Positions 17,487 to 26,603 of a stretch of 64,000 nt of DNA are shown piece by piece. Below the pieces are notes generated by a model that saw nothing but the letters and a program-made list of their open reading frames with translations, did not search any database and was not told where the DNA came from. The stretch is from Methylacidimicrobium sp. AP8. Lineage in GTDB: Bacteria > Verrucomicrobiota > Verrucomicrobiia > Methylacidiphilales > Methylacidiphilaceae. Made by a program: the position numbers and the translations under genes. The DNA lies in contig NZ_LR797830.1 in assembly GCF_903064525.1 (NCBI RefSeq), positions 1,178,001 through 1,242,000 of the forward strand, in the 5' to 3' direction. Position 1 is the stretch's first letter. The number at the start of each line of letters is the position of its first letter.

Positions 17487-18758
17487 TCATTTCCCATAGT
17501 CGGCTTGCGAAACGTCGAGATAGTTCTTGAGGTAGACGCGGAAGCGCGTCCCCGCCGGAACGAAGGTGTACGGCTTGTACTGGCCAACATCCTGGCTGAG
17601 GATCTGCATCAGCTGGTTGACGGCTTGGGACCCGCCCATCATTCCGCCCATCATCAATCCCTGCTGCATCATCTGGCTTCCGTTGATTCCCGTGTTCGGC
17701 ATCATGCCGCCGTACGGATAGGCTCCGAACATCCCGTAGGGCGAATAGCCCATGCCCATGTAGGGGTTCATCGTGAAGAGCGATGCCTGCATCATGAGGG
17801 AGTAGAGGGCCCCCTGGGTCAGGGCGCCCAGCAGCGGGCCGACCATCTGCTTCCCCAGCTCGCTGACCCGGTAGCCCTTGATTCCCTCGGTGCCGTCGGT
17901 ATGGAGCGCCACGCCGTCGATCGGCAACGTCCGTCCATCCTTGAGGACGATCCGGTCGAACTTGACCGGCATCCGATCCCGAAAGGCCGAGTTCCCCTTG
18001 GCCGTGCCCAACAGCCGATCGCCCGGCTCCAAGAGCAGGTTCCCTTGGAAGTAAAAGGGCAGCCAGACCGCGCCCACGACATCGATATCGGTGTTCGAGC
18101 TGAAGGCGGACATCGTCGCCGCCGCTTCGATGATCTCTCCCCGAGGCGCGAAGGTATCGAGGTTGATCTTGGAACGCTCGTCCCCTTCCTCCTTTCCCCC
18201 GGCGCTCGTCTCCACGGCCGAGTCCGACAAATTGCGGAAGAGATAGCGCTTCTTGGCGATCCGAGTGACGACGGGACTGCTTTCTCCGAAACTATCGACC
18301 AGGGCATGCTGGTTGACCAACCCGGTCGGGACGGGCGCTTGCCGATTGGGGGGAGCGGCATCGAGCGGCCCCAGGGTGTTCTTCTCTTTCTCCGTCCGCG
18401 GCCGGCTGATTTGAATCGGGGGGCTTGGCGCCTCCGGAGGCCTTTCATGGGCCTTGGCCACATCCAGAGGCACGGCGGACGGAGCGGGACCGCCGGATCG
18501 TTTTTCCACGACAAGGGCCTGCTCCCGGGGAGGAAGCGCCCGCTTCTGCGGAAGCGCCGTCAGACGCGCAGGCGCCTGCCGCTCCCGATAGATGGCTCTC
18601 GCATGTTCCACGAGCCGGCGTGCCAAGGCGTTGACCCCGTAATCGGCGCCGGCCAGCAGCAGCAGGACCAGGAGCCCGACCGCGCTGAAGATGGCCAAGT
18701 CCCGGTGGCGGCGGATCCATTCCCGCGCCCGGTTCAGAAAGCGTTGGATCGGATTCAT
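17487..18758 (-). CDS. virB10: VirB10/TraB/TrbI-type core channel protein
   Basis: A 423-residue protein: a cytoplasmic basic N-terminus, one membrane segment at about residues 24-45 (FSAVGLLVLLLLAG), a Pro-rich periplasmic linker, then the VirB10/TrbI beta-barrel domain. Family features are AVWLPFYFQGNLLLEPGDRLLG, PVKFDRIVLKDGRTLPIDG and the terminal FVPAGTRFRVYLKNYLDV. A Met/Gly/Tyr-rich insert at about 325-365 (YMGMGYSPYGMFGAYPYGG) occupies the position of the two-helix antenna that forms the outer-membrane pore. It bridges inner and outer membranes in the core complex and lies between the VirB9 and VirB7-type genes. Confidence 0.85.
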   Translation of the reverse strand: MNPIQRFLNRAREWIRRHRDLAIFSAVGLLVLLLLAGADYGVNALARRLVEHARAIYRERQAPARLTALPQKRALPPREQALVVEKRSGGPAPSAVPLDVAKAHERPPEAPSPPIQISRPRTEKEKNTLGPLDAAPPNRQAPVPTGLVNQHALVDSFGESSPVVTRIAKKRYLFRNLSDSAVETSAGGKEEGDERSKINLDTFAPRGEIIEAAATMSAFSSNTDIDVVGAVWLPFYFQGNLLLEPGDRLLGTAKGNSAFRDRMPVKFDRIVLKDGRTLPIDGVALHTDGTEGIKGYRVSELGKQMVGPLLGALTQGALYSLMMQASLFTMNPYMGMGYSPYGMFGAYPYGGMMPNTGINGSQMMQQGLMMGGMMGGSQAVNQLMQILSQDVGQYKPYTFVPAGTRFRVYLKNYLDVSQADYGK

Positions 18759-18791
18759 GGCGACAGGAGAGTCACAGAGCGGCTTTTCCCT

Positions 18792-19790
18792 TCATTTCGA
18801 TTTCCAGACCAAGGTGAAGGGCTGATCGAGCGCGAACGGCGGATCAAAGAGGATGAGGAATCCGGAGGTGGCGGCCCGTGGGGGCAGCAGCTCCTTGTTC
18901 ATCGACACGAAGTCGGGGATGAACCGGCTCTGTCCGATCGCTACGCGCAGTGTTGATTCGTCCAAGCGGACCGGATAGGGAAAGGGATTGCGCCAGCAAA
19001 AGGTGATCGCCAGCGGACCCGACGCGAACCGGTAGAGATAGTAGTAGTCGAACCCGGTCAGCTGGGAATGGCGGAAGAGCGGCAGCCGCTGGATGTCGCG
19101 CGGGCTGATCGAACCCTCACGTGCGAGAAGATCGTAATTTTCGATGACGCGGGCGACCTCGGCGACATCCGCGTACTGCCCCGGCTGCGCTCCTCCCCCC
19201 CAGGAAACCTTCTGGACCAAGCCCTCCTGTCGGCGGAAGGGAGCGACCCGGATCAGGGTCTGCGTCTTGGCGAACGATTCCTCGATGAACACATGATACG
19301 GCCGGGCTTTTCCGCCGCCGAAGAAGACGATGAGCGACGTATCTCCCCCGCGTTCGGTCGCTCGGAGGATGAGCGATTGATAGGACCGTTTGACGGAGAG
19401 CAGCTTGCCGTCCCCGACTTCCCAGCCGGAAATCGGATCGGCGAATTCGAGAACAAGCGGATATCCCGGCGCGAGCCGCAGCACCTCCACCTGCCCGTCC
19501 CCTTGGTGGATCATCCGCACCTTGCTCTGCAGGAAGCCGAGCATCTCGTCGTCGGTCAGCTCGTCCGCCCGGCGCCCGTTGATGACCACCGGGGGGGCTT
19601 CTTCCTCGACGACCTGCTTGTTCGCCCCTCCCGGGTTCGCCAGCGCTTCGTTGACGCCCGGCGGCAGGTTCGGCTGCGGGATCGTGCCCGGCGGGAGGGC
19701 TCCCGGCAGCGGATCGGCGGATAGCGATCCCCCGAAAACCAGCGAAAGGGAAAGAAAGCTCAGGCAGAGGACCGGAGCGTCGGCTTTCAT
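18792..19790 (-). CDS. VirB9/TraK-type core complex protein
   Basis: A 332-residue protein with a signal peptide (LCLSFLSLSLVFGGSLSA) and a Pro-rich N-terminus. The beta-rich part has YPLVLEFADPISGWEVGD, TSLIVFFGGGKARPYHVFI and a C-terminal domain with YYYLYRFASGPLAITFCW. This follows VirB9/TraK, where the N-terminal beta domain and C-terminal domain line the outer-membrane complex with VirB7 and VirB10. The ATG overlaps the VirB8-like stop (19787-19790), so they are coupled. Confidence 0.7.
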   Translation of the reverse strand: MKADAPVLCLSFLSLSLVFGGSLSADPLPGALPPGTIPQPNLPPGVNEALANPGGANKQVVEEEAPPVVINGRRADELTDDEMLGFLQSKVRMIHQGDGQVEVLRLAPGYPLVLEFADPISGWEVGDGKLLSVKRSYQSLILRATERGGDTSLIVFFGGGKARPYHVFIEESFAKTQTLIRVAPFRRQEGLVQKVSWGGGAQPGQYADVAEVARVIENYDLLAREGSISPRDIQRLPLFRHSQLTGFDYYYLYRFASGPLAITFCWRNPFPYPVRLDESTLRVAIGQSRFIPDFVSMNKELLPPRAATSGFLILFDPPFALDQPFTLVWKSK

Positions 19791-20563
19791 GGTTTCTTTT
19801 CTATGCCCGCGGGCAGCGGCTCTTTATGGATTAGGCTCGGATCGACGATGGGAGCGGTCATCGCCCAAACCTTGTCGGCTTCCGCCCCCTTGAACTCTTC
19901 GACCCCTTCCAGCCGGAGCCCGAGGGGGTTCGTAGGCGTGTTGCGGGTCTGGCTCAGGTAGAAGACGATCACGATCTGTTCGCTGACGATGTCGTGGACG
20001 CCGTTCTCGATCCGGTACCGGGCGCGGTCGCACTTCCCCGCAATGGTGAGATAGCCGGGATGCTTCGGATCCTCGTAGCGGCGGATCTCCCGCAGGGTCC
20101 AGACGATCCGCTCCGCGTTTCGGCCCGTGGCGATCGGGCCGTAGTACTCCCGGAAAACCTGCGCGATTCCGGGGGAAATCTTGTCGACCACCTGCTGAAT
20201 CTCGTAGGAGCCGGGGCTGACCTCGTAGATCACTTTGCCTACCTGGTTGAGAAAGGTGCGGAGCAGTTCCTCGCGCAGCTGGAGCACCTCCACCTTCGGC
20301 CAGATCACGTATCCGGGCAGATCGACGATCACCCGCGTGGGCTCGTGCACCTTGGCCCAGAGCGCCAATCCCAGAAAGATCAGGGCTACTCCTTCCAGGC
20401 TGCCGAGGATCACCAGCCAAGTGTTGACGATCGCCAGATCCTCCTTCCACTCCCAGACCGGTCGGAGAAACGAGGGGAGCGTCAGCCGTTTGGCCGGATA
20501 CCGGTCGTCGTGCCGGTGCTCCGGCGGCCGAACCTCGTGCGCACTCGTGGGCTTCCAGCGCAT
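19787..20563 (-). CDS. VirB8/TraE-like inner-membrane assembly protein
   Basis: A 258-residue protein with a cytoplasmic N-terminus, a single membrane segment (TWLVILGSLEGVALIFLGLALWA at about 48-70), and a periplasmic domain of about 185 residues. This is the VirB8/TraE layout, and it heads the operon that continues with VirB9-, VirB10- and VirB7-type genes. VirB8 nucleates channel assembly. The periplasmic sequence contains IVWTLREIRRYEDPKHPGYLTI and FYLSQTRNTPTNPLGLRL. A GTCCTAT box lies upstream at 20586-20592 (minus). Confidence 0.65.
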   Translation of the reverse strand: MRWKPTSAHEVRPPEHRHDDRYPAKRLTLPSFLRPVWEWKEDLAIVNTWLVILGSLEGVALIFLGLALWAKVHEPTRVIVDLPGYVIWPKVEVLQLREELLRTFLNQVGKVIYEVSPGSYEIQQVVDKISPGIAQVFREYYGPIATGRNAERIVWTLREIRRYEDPKHPGYLTIAGKCDRARYRIENGVHDIVSEQIVIVFYLSQTRNTPTNPLGLRLEGVEEFKGAEADKVWAMTAPIVDPSLIHKEPLPAGIEKKP

Positions 20564-20585
20564 GCCACCACCCGCTACCTGCGCA

Positions 20586-20592
20586 ATAGGAC
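20586..20592 (-). promoter_or_regulatory. GTCCTAT box for the VirB8-B10 operon
   Basis: Minus-strand GTCCTATTGCG, 22 bases upstream of the ATG at 20563. It is divergent from the CCCTACT box at 20709 that precedes the ATPase gene. Confidence 0.45.
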
Positions 20593-20708
20593 AGCGGAAA
20601 TTCGGCGGTTCCTTCGGGACAAGCGCGGCCGCCGGTGGCGCCTGCTCTTTTTTCCGTGCGGGCCGGCCGAGGCGCGCGGCTGGTTTCCCGCGGCGCCGCC
20701 GCCCGCCG

Positions 20709-20715
20709 CCCTACT
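20709..20715 (+). promoter_or_regulatory. CCCTACT box upstream of secretion ATPase
   Basis: The sequence CCCTACTCCAAT resembles GTCCTACTCCAT at 34718. It lies 24 bases before the proposed TTG start at 20740 and is followed by GGGAGAAGGAG as ribosome-binding site. Confidence 0.35.
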
Positions 20716-20739
20716 CCAATCGGGAGAAGGAGAACGCCG

Positions 20740-22821
20740 TTGACCGGTCCCCCCCCTTGCCCGTCGCCGTTCCGCCTTTCGCGGAATCCGCATCCGGCCG
20801 TCCAGCGCCTGGAGTCCTTCCTGATCCGAAGCCGCCTTGTGCTGGTCGATACCCTCAAAGCGTGGCATGCCGAAGCGACGGATTTCGACCTGGAAGAAGC
20901 ACTGGTGCGCCACAGTCGCTCGCTTCCGTGGGAGCGGTGGGCGGAGGCATGCGCCGGACAACCCGGATGGCCGCCGCTCTACCCGGCGGATGCGGGGCAC
21001 CCGCTGCCGGAGGCCGCCTTCTCCGAGACAGGCCGGCGGTTGCGGCGCGAGAGCCACGGGATCCTGCTCTCCCAAGAGCCGGCTTGGTGCATAGGAATTC
21101 TCAATCCGTTCCGGCTCGAAGAGGTCGAATCCTTTGTCGCCGGCCATCTGGCCGACAAGCCGCGCTGCTTCTTTTTGCTAGCGCCCGGCGATTACGGCAC
21201 GCTCGCGCTCCGCATCGAGCAGGACGCGGCGGGATTCCCCGACTGGGAAGAAGAGGACCGCGAAGAGTGGGCGTCCCGACTCGGGCTGGATCCCGCCCTC
21301 TATCCCTCGGTCTCCGCGCTCGTGGGAGAAATTCTCTTCGGAAGGGATCCGCACCCGGTCATCCCTCTGGGAGCCGTCGCCCAGGCCGGGCCGATTCCCG
21401 GGTGCGAAAAGGCGCTCCTGTGGCGCCGATCGCAAACTCACGCCTGGGTGCTGACTCCCGACGCCTTTTGCCCCTCCTTGATCGACAGCCTGATCGAAAC
21501 CCTGCGGGCCAAGATCCATCCGGTCGCCTGCGGTCCGAAGCACTTCGCCCGGCTCCGATCCCCAATCGAAAGGCCGAAAGAGCCTCCGGGCCTCCTTTCC
21601 GCCGATCCGCTGCACGTTCGGAGCTGGCCGCCGACAGAGCTGCTCAACCTCAACCGCTCCGGCATCGTCCTTTTCGATGCGATCGTGAGCTCCGCCCTGG
21701 ATATGGGGGCTAGCGATATCTCTTTGGAACCCAAAGAGAAACAGGTTAGGGTGCGGTTCCGGGTCGATGGGGACTACTACGAACAGGCGCCGCTGACGCG
21801 CTCCCAGTACGCCGCGCTGCTGGACCGGGTGAAGCTCTACGGCAACATGGCCGCCGATGCCAAGGGCATCTTCCAGGACGGCAGCGGGACCCATCTCCAT
21901 CGTGGGATCCGCTACGACCAGCGGTACAGCATCGTCATCGCCAAGGGAATGGAGGAGGTGACGGCCGTCCGCCTTCTTTCCTCCCGCGTGCCGAGCCTCG
22001 CCGATCTGCGGCTCCCTCCCTTGGAGCATCAGACGCTCCTCTGGTTCCTCAAGCAAGGAGAGGGCATGTTCATTTCCACGGGCCCTACCGGGAGCGGAAA
22101 GACCACGACCCTGTATGCGATGCTGCGGGCGATCAGCACGCCCAGGCGAAAGCTGATGACCGTCGAAGATCCGGTCGAGAAGCATTTTCCCGATGCCGTG
22201 CAGATCGAAGTGCGGGAAGAGGCGGGGATCACCTTCGCCTCCGCTCTCCGCGGGATCGTCCGGCAGGACCCCGACGTCCTCATGGTCGGAGAAATCCGCG
22301 ACCGAGAGAGCGCGCAAATCGCCATCGACGCCGCTCTCACCGGCCACCAGGTCTTTACTTCGATTCACGCGAACGACGCGGTCGGTGTGGTCGAGCGGAT
22401 GGTGCAGAGCTTCGGCATCGATCGGCTGGCGATCGCGTACGCGCTCCGGCTTGCCGTCGCCCAACGGCTCGTCAGCAAGCTCTGCCCGTTTTGCCGGCAG
22501 ACACGCCCCGCAGAGCCGGAGGAGATCGCGCCTTTCCCCGAGGTGGCGATTCCCGAGCCGGTTGTGGCCGAGGCCCCGGGCTGCCCGGTCTGTCGAGGGA
22601 CCGGAACCGCAGGACGAATGCCGGTGATGGAGCTTTTGCCCGTGGACGGGGAGATCTTGGCGATGTTCGAGGCGGGAGCCACCCCCAACGAGATCCGCCG
22701 CCACAACGAGGGGCGCGGCTTCAAGCCGCTTTCCCGCCAGGCTGCCGAGCTCTTCATGACGGGGACAATCACCAGGGAGGAGGCGATGCTTCTCCTCTCC
22801 TCCCGGACGCTTTCTAAGTAA
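20740..22821 (+). CDS. GspE/PilB/VirB11-superfamily secretion ATPase
   Basis: About 693 residues from a TTG start preceded by GGGAGAAGGAG; an earlier ATG-like start at 20635 lies inside low-quality basic sequence. The N-terminal 300 residues are unassigned. The ATPase core has the N2-type stretch DIVSSALDMGASDISLEP-like at about 310 (seen as ALDMGASDISLEP), Walker A GPTGSGKTTTLYAM, Asp box TVEDPVEKHFPDAVQ, Walker B DPDVLMVGEIRDRESA and His box THQVFTSIHAND-like. A Cys4 zinc element (CPFCRQ and CPVCRG) is typical of GspE/PilB. It would power pilus assembly or secretion from the cytoplasmic face. Confidence 0.85.
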   Translation: MTGPPPCPSPFRLSRNPHPAVQRLESFLIRSRLVLVDTLKAWHAEATDFDLEEALVRHSRSLPWERWAEACAGQPGWPPLYPADAGHPLPEAAFSETGRRLRRESHGILLSQEPAWCIGILNPFRLEEVESFVAGHLADKPRCFFLLAPGDYGTLALRIEQDAAGFPDWEEEDREEWASRLGLDPALYPSVSALVGEILFGRDPHPVIPLGAVAQAGPIPGCEKALLWRRSQTHAWVLTPDAFCPSLIDSLIETLRAKIHPVACGPKHFARLRSPIERPKEPPGLLSADPLHVRSWPPTELLNLNRSGIVLFDAIVSSALDMGASDISLEPKEKQVRVRFRVDGDYYEQAPLTRSQYAALLDRVKLYGNMAADAKGIFQDGSGTHLHRGIRYDQRYSIVIAKGMEEVTAVRLLSSRVPSLADLRLPPLEHQTLLWFLKQGEGMFISTGPTGSGKTTTLYAMLRAISTPRRKLMTVEDPVEKHFPDAVQIEVREEAGITFASALRGIVRQDPDVLMVGEIRDRESAQIAIDAALTGHQVFTSIHANDAVGVVERMVQSFGIDRLAIAYALRLAVAQRLVSKLCPFCRQTRPAEPEEIAPFPEVAIPEPVVAEAPGCPVCRGTGTAGRMPVMELLPVDGEILAMFEAGATPNEIRRHNEGRGFKPLSRQAAELFMTGTITREEAMLLLSSRTLSK

Positions 22822-22897
22822 CGCGAACCGGACCGCGCCGCCGCGGATGCGCCCGCAAGGGCGATCGCCTAACAAGGAGGAGGAGAATCCACAATCC

Positions 22898-23838
22898 ATG
22901 CAACCGGTTCAAATCAATCCTCAGGGGACGAACGCCGCCGAGCCGCACCGGCCGATGCTCCATCCCTTGCACGGGCAAAATGTCGATCTGGCGAACGAGA
23001 GCGGCCTGGGCGTAGGAGACCTCGCCCGGGCGGCGCGCAACCTCTGGAGCCTCTGCAAAAGATCCCTGCCGTGGCTCATGGGCGCCTTCGGCGTCTACCA
23101 AATCTGGCGGTTGTTCGAAGACCGCGCAGACCACGCGCCCGCGAAGAGCCCGGAGGAGGCCGCTGTTGTGCCGGCGGGAGGCCGGCCGGCGCGACGGCCG
23201 CCCTCCCCTTCCCCCGCTATATCCGGACCGATTGCCGGATTGCGCGCCGCCGCCCTTGGGGTCGTGGGAGCGGCGGTTGCCGCCATCGAAGATCCGGAAA
23301 AGCGGAAGCCCTCCGATCCCTTCGCCCTGCGACTGCTCCGAACGGTCACCCGCTTCGCCGGCCCCGGTGCGAATACCGGCCTTGCGTTGGAGGAAGCGGC
23401 CCCCGATGTGATCTGCGGAACCCGGCTTCTCTCGCGCGGGGACGCTGTTCATGCCGGCGGGGCCTTCGCGCGCGCGTTCGTCAAGACGGCGATGACGATG
23501 GCGGCAGGGAGGGCGGGGAGACCGCGGGCGAATGGGCCCTCGGGTGGCTTCCCGCCGGAAGGCCCGTCGGCCGCTGGCTGGGGTGGGTCTTGGGATCGGC
23601 GTTCGGCGAGCGGCTCGGCACCGCCGCTCTGGCCGGGCTGCAAAAGATCGCGGCCTCGCTAAAACAGGAGCCCTCCGCGTCCCCATCTTTGCCCGAGGAG
23701 CTTCCGACGAAGACCTCCGTCGGGGCCCGGCGCAAGGCGGCGGCGTCGCCGGAGATTCGACCGGAAGAAAAGCGGGCTGCGGCAGGTCCGAGGCCGGACT
23801 TCGTGACCCGGACCATGGACCGCGGCATCGGGCGCTAA
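22898..23838 (+). CDS. Element protein, unknown, with probable frameshift
   Basis: ATG at 22898 follows AAGGAGGAGGAG. The first frame gives a polar N-terminus, a hydrophobic segment (SLPWLMGAFGVYQIWRLF) and a Pro-rich linker, then AFARAFVKTAMTMAAG. Sensible coding then moves to the other frame near 23505-23515 in a G-rich run, continuing WLGWVLGSAFGERLGTAALAGLQKIAASL to the stop at 23838. Read as one gene, about 313 residues with one or two membrane-associated helices. It lies 76 bases after the ATPase and is probably co-transcribed. No family is recognised. Confidence 0.55.
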
Positions 23839-23919
23839 GGGGAGGGCAAGGCTTGCTACAAAAGCGTGCCCGAGCACGCGAAGGGAAAGCACGGAATCCG
23901 AATCGGAATAGGAGGGGAT

Positions 23920-24504
23920 ATGGGAGAGCATGTTCGTCCGGTAGAAGTGCGCAGCCACACAGGAGGCGAGGGAGCGGTCCGGGCTCCGGAGATCGCTTCG
24001 CTCTCGGCTCCGGTCGGCGGCCCGGACTACGCCGGGCAGTCGCTGGGTGGCGCGCTCGGGCAAGCCATGGGCCGAGCGGAGCCGCCGGAAGAGGCGCGCC
24101 GGCCGGGGCCGATCGGCCCGCTGCGCCACGCGGCGCAGCAGCTGACGGCGAAGGCCGTAGAGACCGCACGCTCGGCCGGCGAGACGGTGCACGAGATGGA
24201 GCAAGATCTGGATCGGGCCACGGAGCACGGTCTTTCCGAGATCAAGCAGCGGGTGGTCGAAATCTTTTCCACCCGCTATCGGCCGAGCGGACCCGAAGCC
24301 GAAGAGCAGCAGGCCGCTTACGCTCGGAGCCGGGAGCGTTTGGATCGGGCGTCGCCAATGGCGCTCCCGCGGCGAAAGGAAGCCGAAAACGCTCCTCCGC
24401 CGCTGGATTCCAAAGATTTTCCCCTTCAGCCTTACCTCCATCCCGGGCGCGACCGGCAGGACGAGCAGAAACGGCAGATGGAGCGGGGAGGCCGAACTTT
24501 GTGA
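23920..24504 (+). CDS. Helical hypothetical protein
   Basis: A 194-residue protein. The ATG at 23920 is preceded by AGGAGGGG. The N-terminal third is Gly/Pro/Ala-rich and probably disordered. A charged amphipathic helix follows (LRHAAQQLTAKAVETARSAG, then EMEQDLDRATEHGLSEIKQR), then a polar C-terminus. There is no signal peptide, so it is cytoplasmic. It follows the frameshifted gene on the same strand and ends near the convergent gene at 24515. No function is visible. Confidence 0.6.
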   Translation: MGEHVRPVEVRSHTGGEGAVRAPEIASLSAPVGGPDYAGQSLGGALGQAMGRAEPPEEARRPGPIGPLRHAAQQLTAKAVETARSAGETVHEMEQDLDRATEHGLSEIKQRVVEIFSTRYRPSGPEAEEQQAAYARSRERLDRASPMALPRRKEAENAPPPLDSKDFPLQPYLHPGRDRQDEQKRQMERGGRTL

Positions 24505-24514
24505 GCCCGATCCG

Positions 24515-25177
24515 CTATCGGATCTGGCTGCGGCCGACGAGTTCCTCGGCTTCTTCCTTGATCTGGATGATACCGCGCACGTCTGCGATGAGCCGGTAGG
24601 GGTTCTCTTTCTCGGAAAACCCATCCGCCAGAGGCGAAAAGGTTTCTTGGACTTCTTGGGCCGCCTGCGCCACGGCCGCTACATCCTCCATGAGCGCATT
24701 GCTCCCCTTGCCGAGCAGCGGGAGATAATCCTTCAGGAAAAAGCTCGCTCCCTCGTGCAGAATCCAGCCCATCATCGCGGAGACCGGGAGCGAAAACTCT
24801 CCTGCGCAGCCCTGAGAACACCATGCGAGATAGCGCCAGAGGTAGTCGCTCGCCATCATCGCAATCGCTTGATGGATCAACGCGCTCGCTTTGAGGGATT
24901 CTTTCCAGCTTGTGGCCAAATTCCCGAAGAAGCCGATGTGCTCCTCGCAGAGACGCTCGACGATCGGCGACTGCCCGAAGTAGGCGACGACCGGCGGATA
25001 GGTGGTCAACCAGAGCGCAAGGCGGTGGGCCTTTGTCGCCGGAAACGCCAAGTCGATCGGCGTGCGCAGATCCGCGTCGTCCAGGAGAGCGAAAAAGGCC
25101 AGATTGCCCATTTCGTTGGGAATGGGAAAAAGCGGACGATATTCGACGGGTCCGCCGCCACCACCGTTTGCATTCAT
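24515..25177 (-). CDS. Hypothetical helical protein
   Basis: A 220-residue protein starting MNANGGGGGP. The body is helical and aromatic-rich (HRLALWLTTYPPVVAYFG, IAMMASDYLWRYLAWCSQG, MMGWILHEGASFFLKDYL), with two cysteines in WCSQGC and a C-terminal helix. No motif identifies it. It is divergent from the gene at 25212 across a 34-base gap holding two opposed CCTAT boxes, implying tight divergent promoters. Confidence 0.6.
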   Translation of the reverse strand: MNANGGGGGPVEYRPLFPIPNEMGNLAFFALLDDADLRTPIDLAFPATKAHRLALWLTTYPPVVAYFGQSPIVERLCEEHIGFFGNLATSWKESLKASALIHQAIAMMASDYLWRYLAWCSQGCAGEFSLPVSAMMGWILHEGASFFLKDYLPLLGKGSNALMEDVAAVAQAAQEVQETFSPLADGFSEKENPYRLIADVRGIIQIKEEAEELVGRSQIR

Positions 25178-25193
25178 GTCCTATCCAATAGGG
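25178..25193. promoter_or_regulatory. Overlapping divergent CCTAT boxes
   Basis: GTCCTAT (25178-25184, plus) points to the ATG at 25212, and CCCTATT (25187-25193, read on minus) points to the ATG at 25177. They form the near-palindrome GTCCTATCCAATAGGGC. Each box is correctly oriented for its own gene. Confidence 0.45.
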
Positions 25194-25211
25194 CAGCAGA
25201 GTCTTCTCCCG

Positions 25212-25823
25212 ATGAGCACATCCGATGGTTCGCCGGAGAGCCGATCGGCAAAAACTTCCGAGGAGCTCAACCGGCGGCTCCGGTTCCGGCGGAGCCTGCG
25301 GGAGCTTTCCTCGCTCCCTCCGATCCCCCCATCCCTGCTCTCGCTCGATCCGGAACCGAAAACGGGGGCGATCGATGCCGGCCGCGTCGATTCCGGATGG
25401 CTCCACCTTTGGACGCCGATCGGGCAGTGGCCCGATCCCTGGCGAGCCATCTATCGCCAGGATCTGTTGGCCGTTTTTCCGTCACAACGCAAGCCCGAGC
25501 CGGCCGGGATCGAGGAGGTCGCTCTCTGCTCGGGGGTCTTCCGGTGCCCGCGGAAGGGATTCCGGCTCGAAGAACGAAGCTGCCTTTTCTACTGCCAAGG
25601 CATCTGCGCCCTGGCGACGCTCCAGCGGCGCGCGGATGCGCCGGATCCATCCCTAAGCCCGAGCGCGCTGAGCTATTACCTGGGGATCTCCCGGCAGCGG
25701 GCATCGCTGCTCTCCAGTCGAGCCCGGGCCTACGTCGAGAGGGGAGTGCGGAGCAAGCGGGGCTTTCGTGAGCTCTGCCCTCCCGGCGCGCGAGGCGCGA
25801 GCGCTTCCCGGCCGGGCGGCTGA
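25212..25823 (+). CDS. Hypothetical protein with possible C-terminal HTH
   Basis: A 203-residue protein from ATG 25212 (MSTSDGSPES). The middle has WLHLWTPIGQWPDPWRAIYRQDLLAVF. Four cysteines in the centre (CSGVFRC, CLFYCQGIC) might bind a metal. The C-terminal LSPSALSYYLGISRQRASLLSSRARAY looks like a helix-turn-helix, so it may bind DNA. No family is recognised; a regulatory role is a guess. Confidence 0.55.
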   Translation: MSTSDGSPESRSAKTSEELNRRLRFRRSLRELSSLPPIPPSLLSLDPEPKTGAIDAGRVDSGWLHLWTPIGQWPDPWRAIYRQDLLAVFPSQRKPEPAGIEEVALCSGVFRCPRKGFRLEERSCLFYCQGICALATLQRRADAPDPSLSPSALSYYLGISRQRASLLSSRARAYVERGVRSKRGFRELCPPGARGASASRPGG

Positions 25824-25863
25824 CGGACCCCGCGCGCCGCCGGCGCGACGGTCGCCTTCGCCC

Positions 25864-26526
25864 TCAACTGCCGCTGCGGCGGTGGATGCGCCAGAAGACT
25901 AAGAGGGCGAGCGTTTCGGCGGCGAGCGCCAGAAGGATAGCGCGACTCCAGAAGAAGCCGAGCGTGGCGCAAAGAAAAGCGGCCATGGCCAATGCCGCCC
26001 CCAGGCGCGCCGGACCTTGGCGGGAAGCGGGAACCGCCCGCCAGAGACCGGGCAGATCCCGGAAGATGTCGACGAACTGGATGCCTTTTTGGAGAACCGC
26101 CCGCGGCTCGATCTCTTTGGCCAGCGCCTCGACCTCGGCGAGCTCCCGCTGGTTTTCCAGCCGGACGACCAGCGGTTCCGGGCAGCCGGGAAGGTAGAGA
26201 TAACCGGAATAGGAACGCGGGCTAGTCTTGCGGCAGATGCCGAGCGAGAGGATGCCGGCGGCCGTTTGGGCTGCGACGGAGCGCCGCCGGCACTGTTCCC
26301 GGAACTCGTCCGGGGTGGCAAAGCCGTAAGCCCGCCAGGCTCCTTCCCGGACGAGCAGGCTTCGGCCGCCCCCCGCCGAAAAGGAGGCTACCGCCGATCC
26401 GTCCGGCCACTTCTCCGGCCAATCCGCCGGCTCGGAGCGAAGGACGAAGCCGTCGATCCTGCCTTCGGCGACTCCGCGCACCCAACTGCGCCAATGGGCC
26501 GGCCATCCGGTCTCCTGCTCGTGCAT
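25864..26526 (-). CDS. Membrane-anchored hypothetical protein
   Basis: A 220-residue protein with a soluble Trp/Arg-rich N-terminal domain of about 165 residues and two C-terminal membrane segments (LGAALAMAAFLCATLGFFW and AILLALAAETLALLVFW) ending in a basic tail. It is therefore a tail-anchored inner-membrane protein with a cytoplasmic head. It is divergent from the coupling-protein gene. It could be a docking partner of the coupling protein, but nothing in the sequence proves it. Confidence 0.6.
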   Translation of the reverse strand: MHEQETGWPAHWRSWVRGVAEGRIDGFVLRSEPADWPEKWPDGSAVASFSAGGGRSLLVREGAWRAYGFATPDEFREQCRRRSVAAQTAAGILSLGICRKTSPRSYSGYLYLPGCPEPLVVRLENQRELAEVEALAKEIEPRAVLQKGIQFVDIFRDLPGLWRAVPASRQGPARLGAALAMAAFLCATLGFFWSRAILLALAAETLALLVFWRIHRRSGS

Positions 26527-26583
26527 TCCGGGTAAAAAATAGAACGCAGGAACCGATGCGCCATGTGGCGCACCGATTCCGGC

Positions 26584-26590
26584 GGCCTAT
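26584..26590 (+). promoter_or_regulatory. GGCCTAT box upstream of coupling protein
   Basis: It lies 13 bases before the ATG at 26604 and inside the longer 26556 reading frame. It therefore supports the later start for the coupling protein. Confidence 0.35.
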
Positions 26591-26603
26591 TCTCCGTTTT
26601 GCC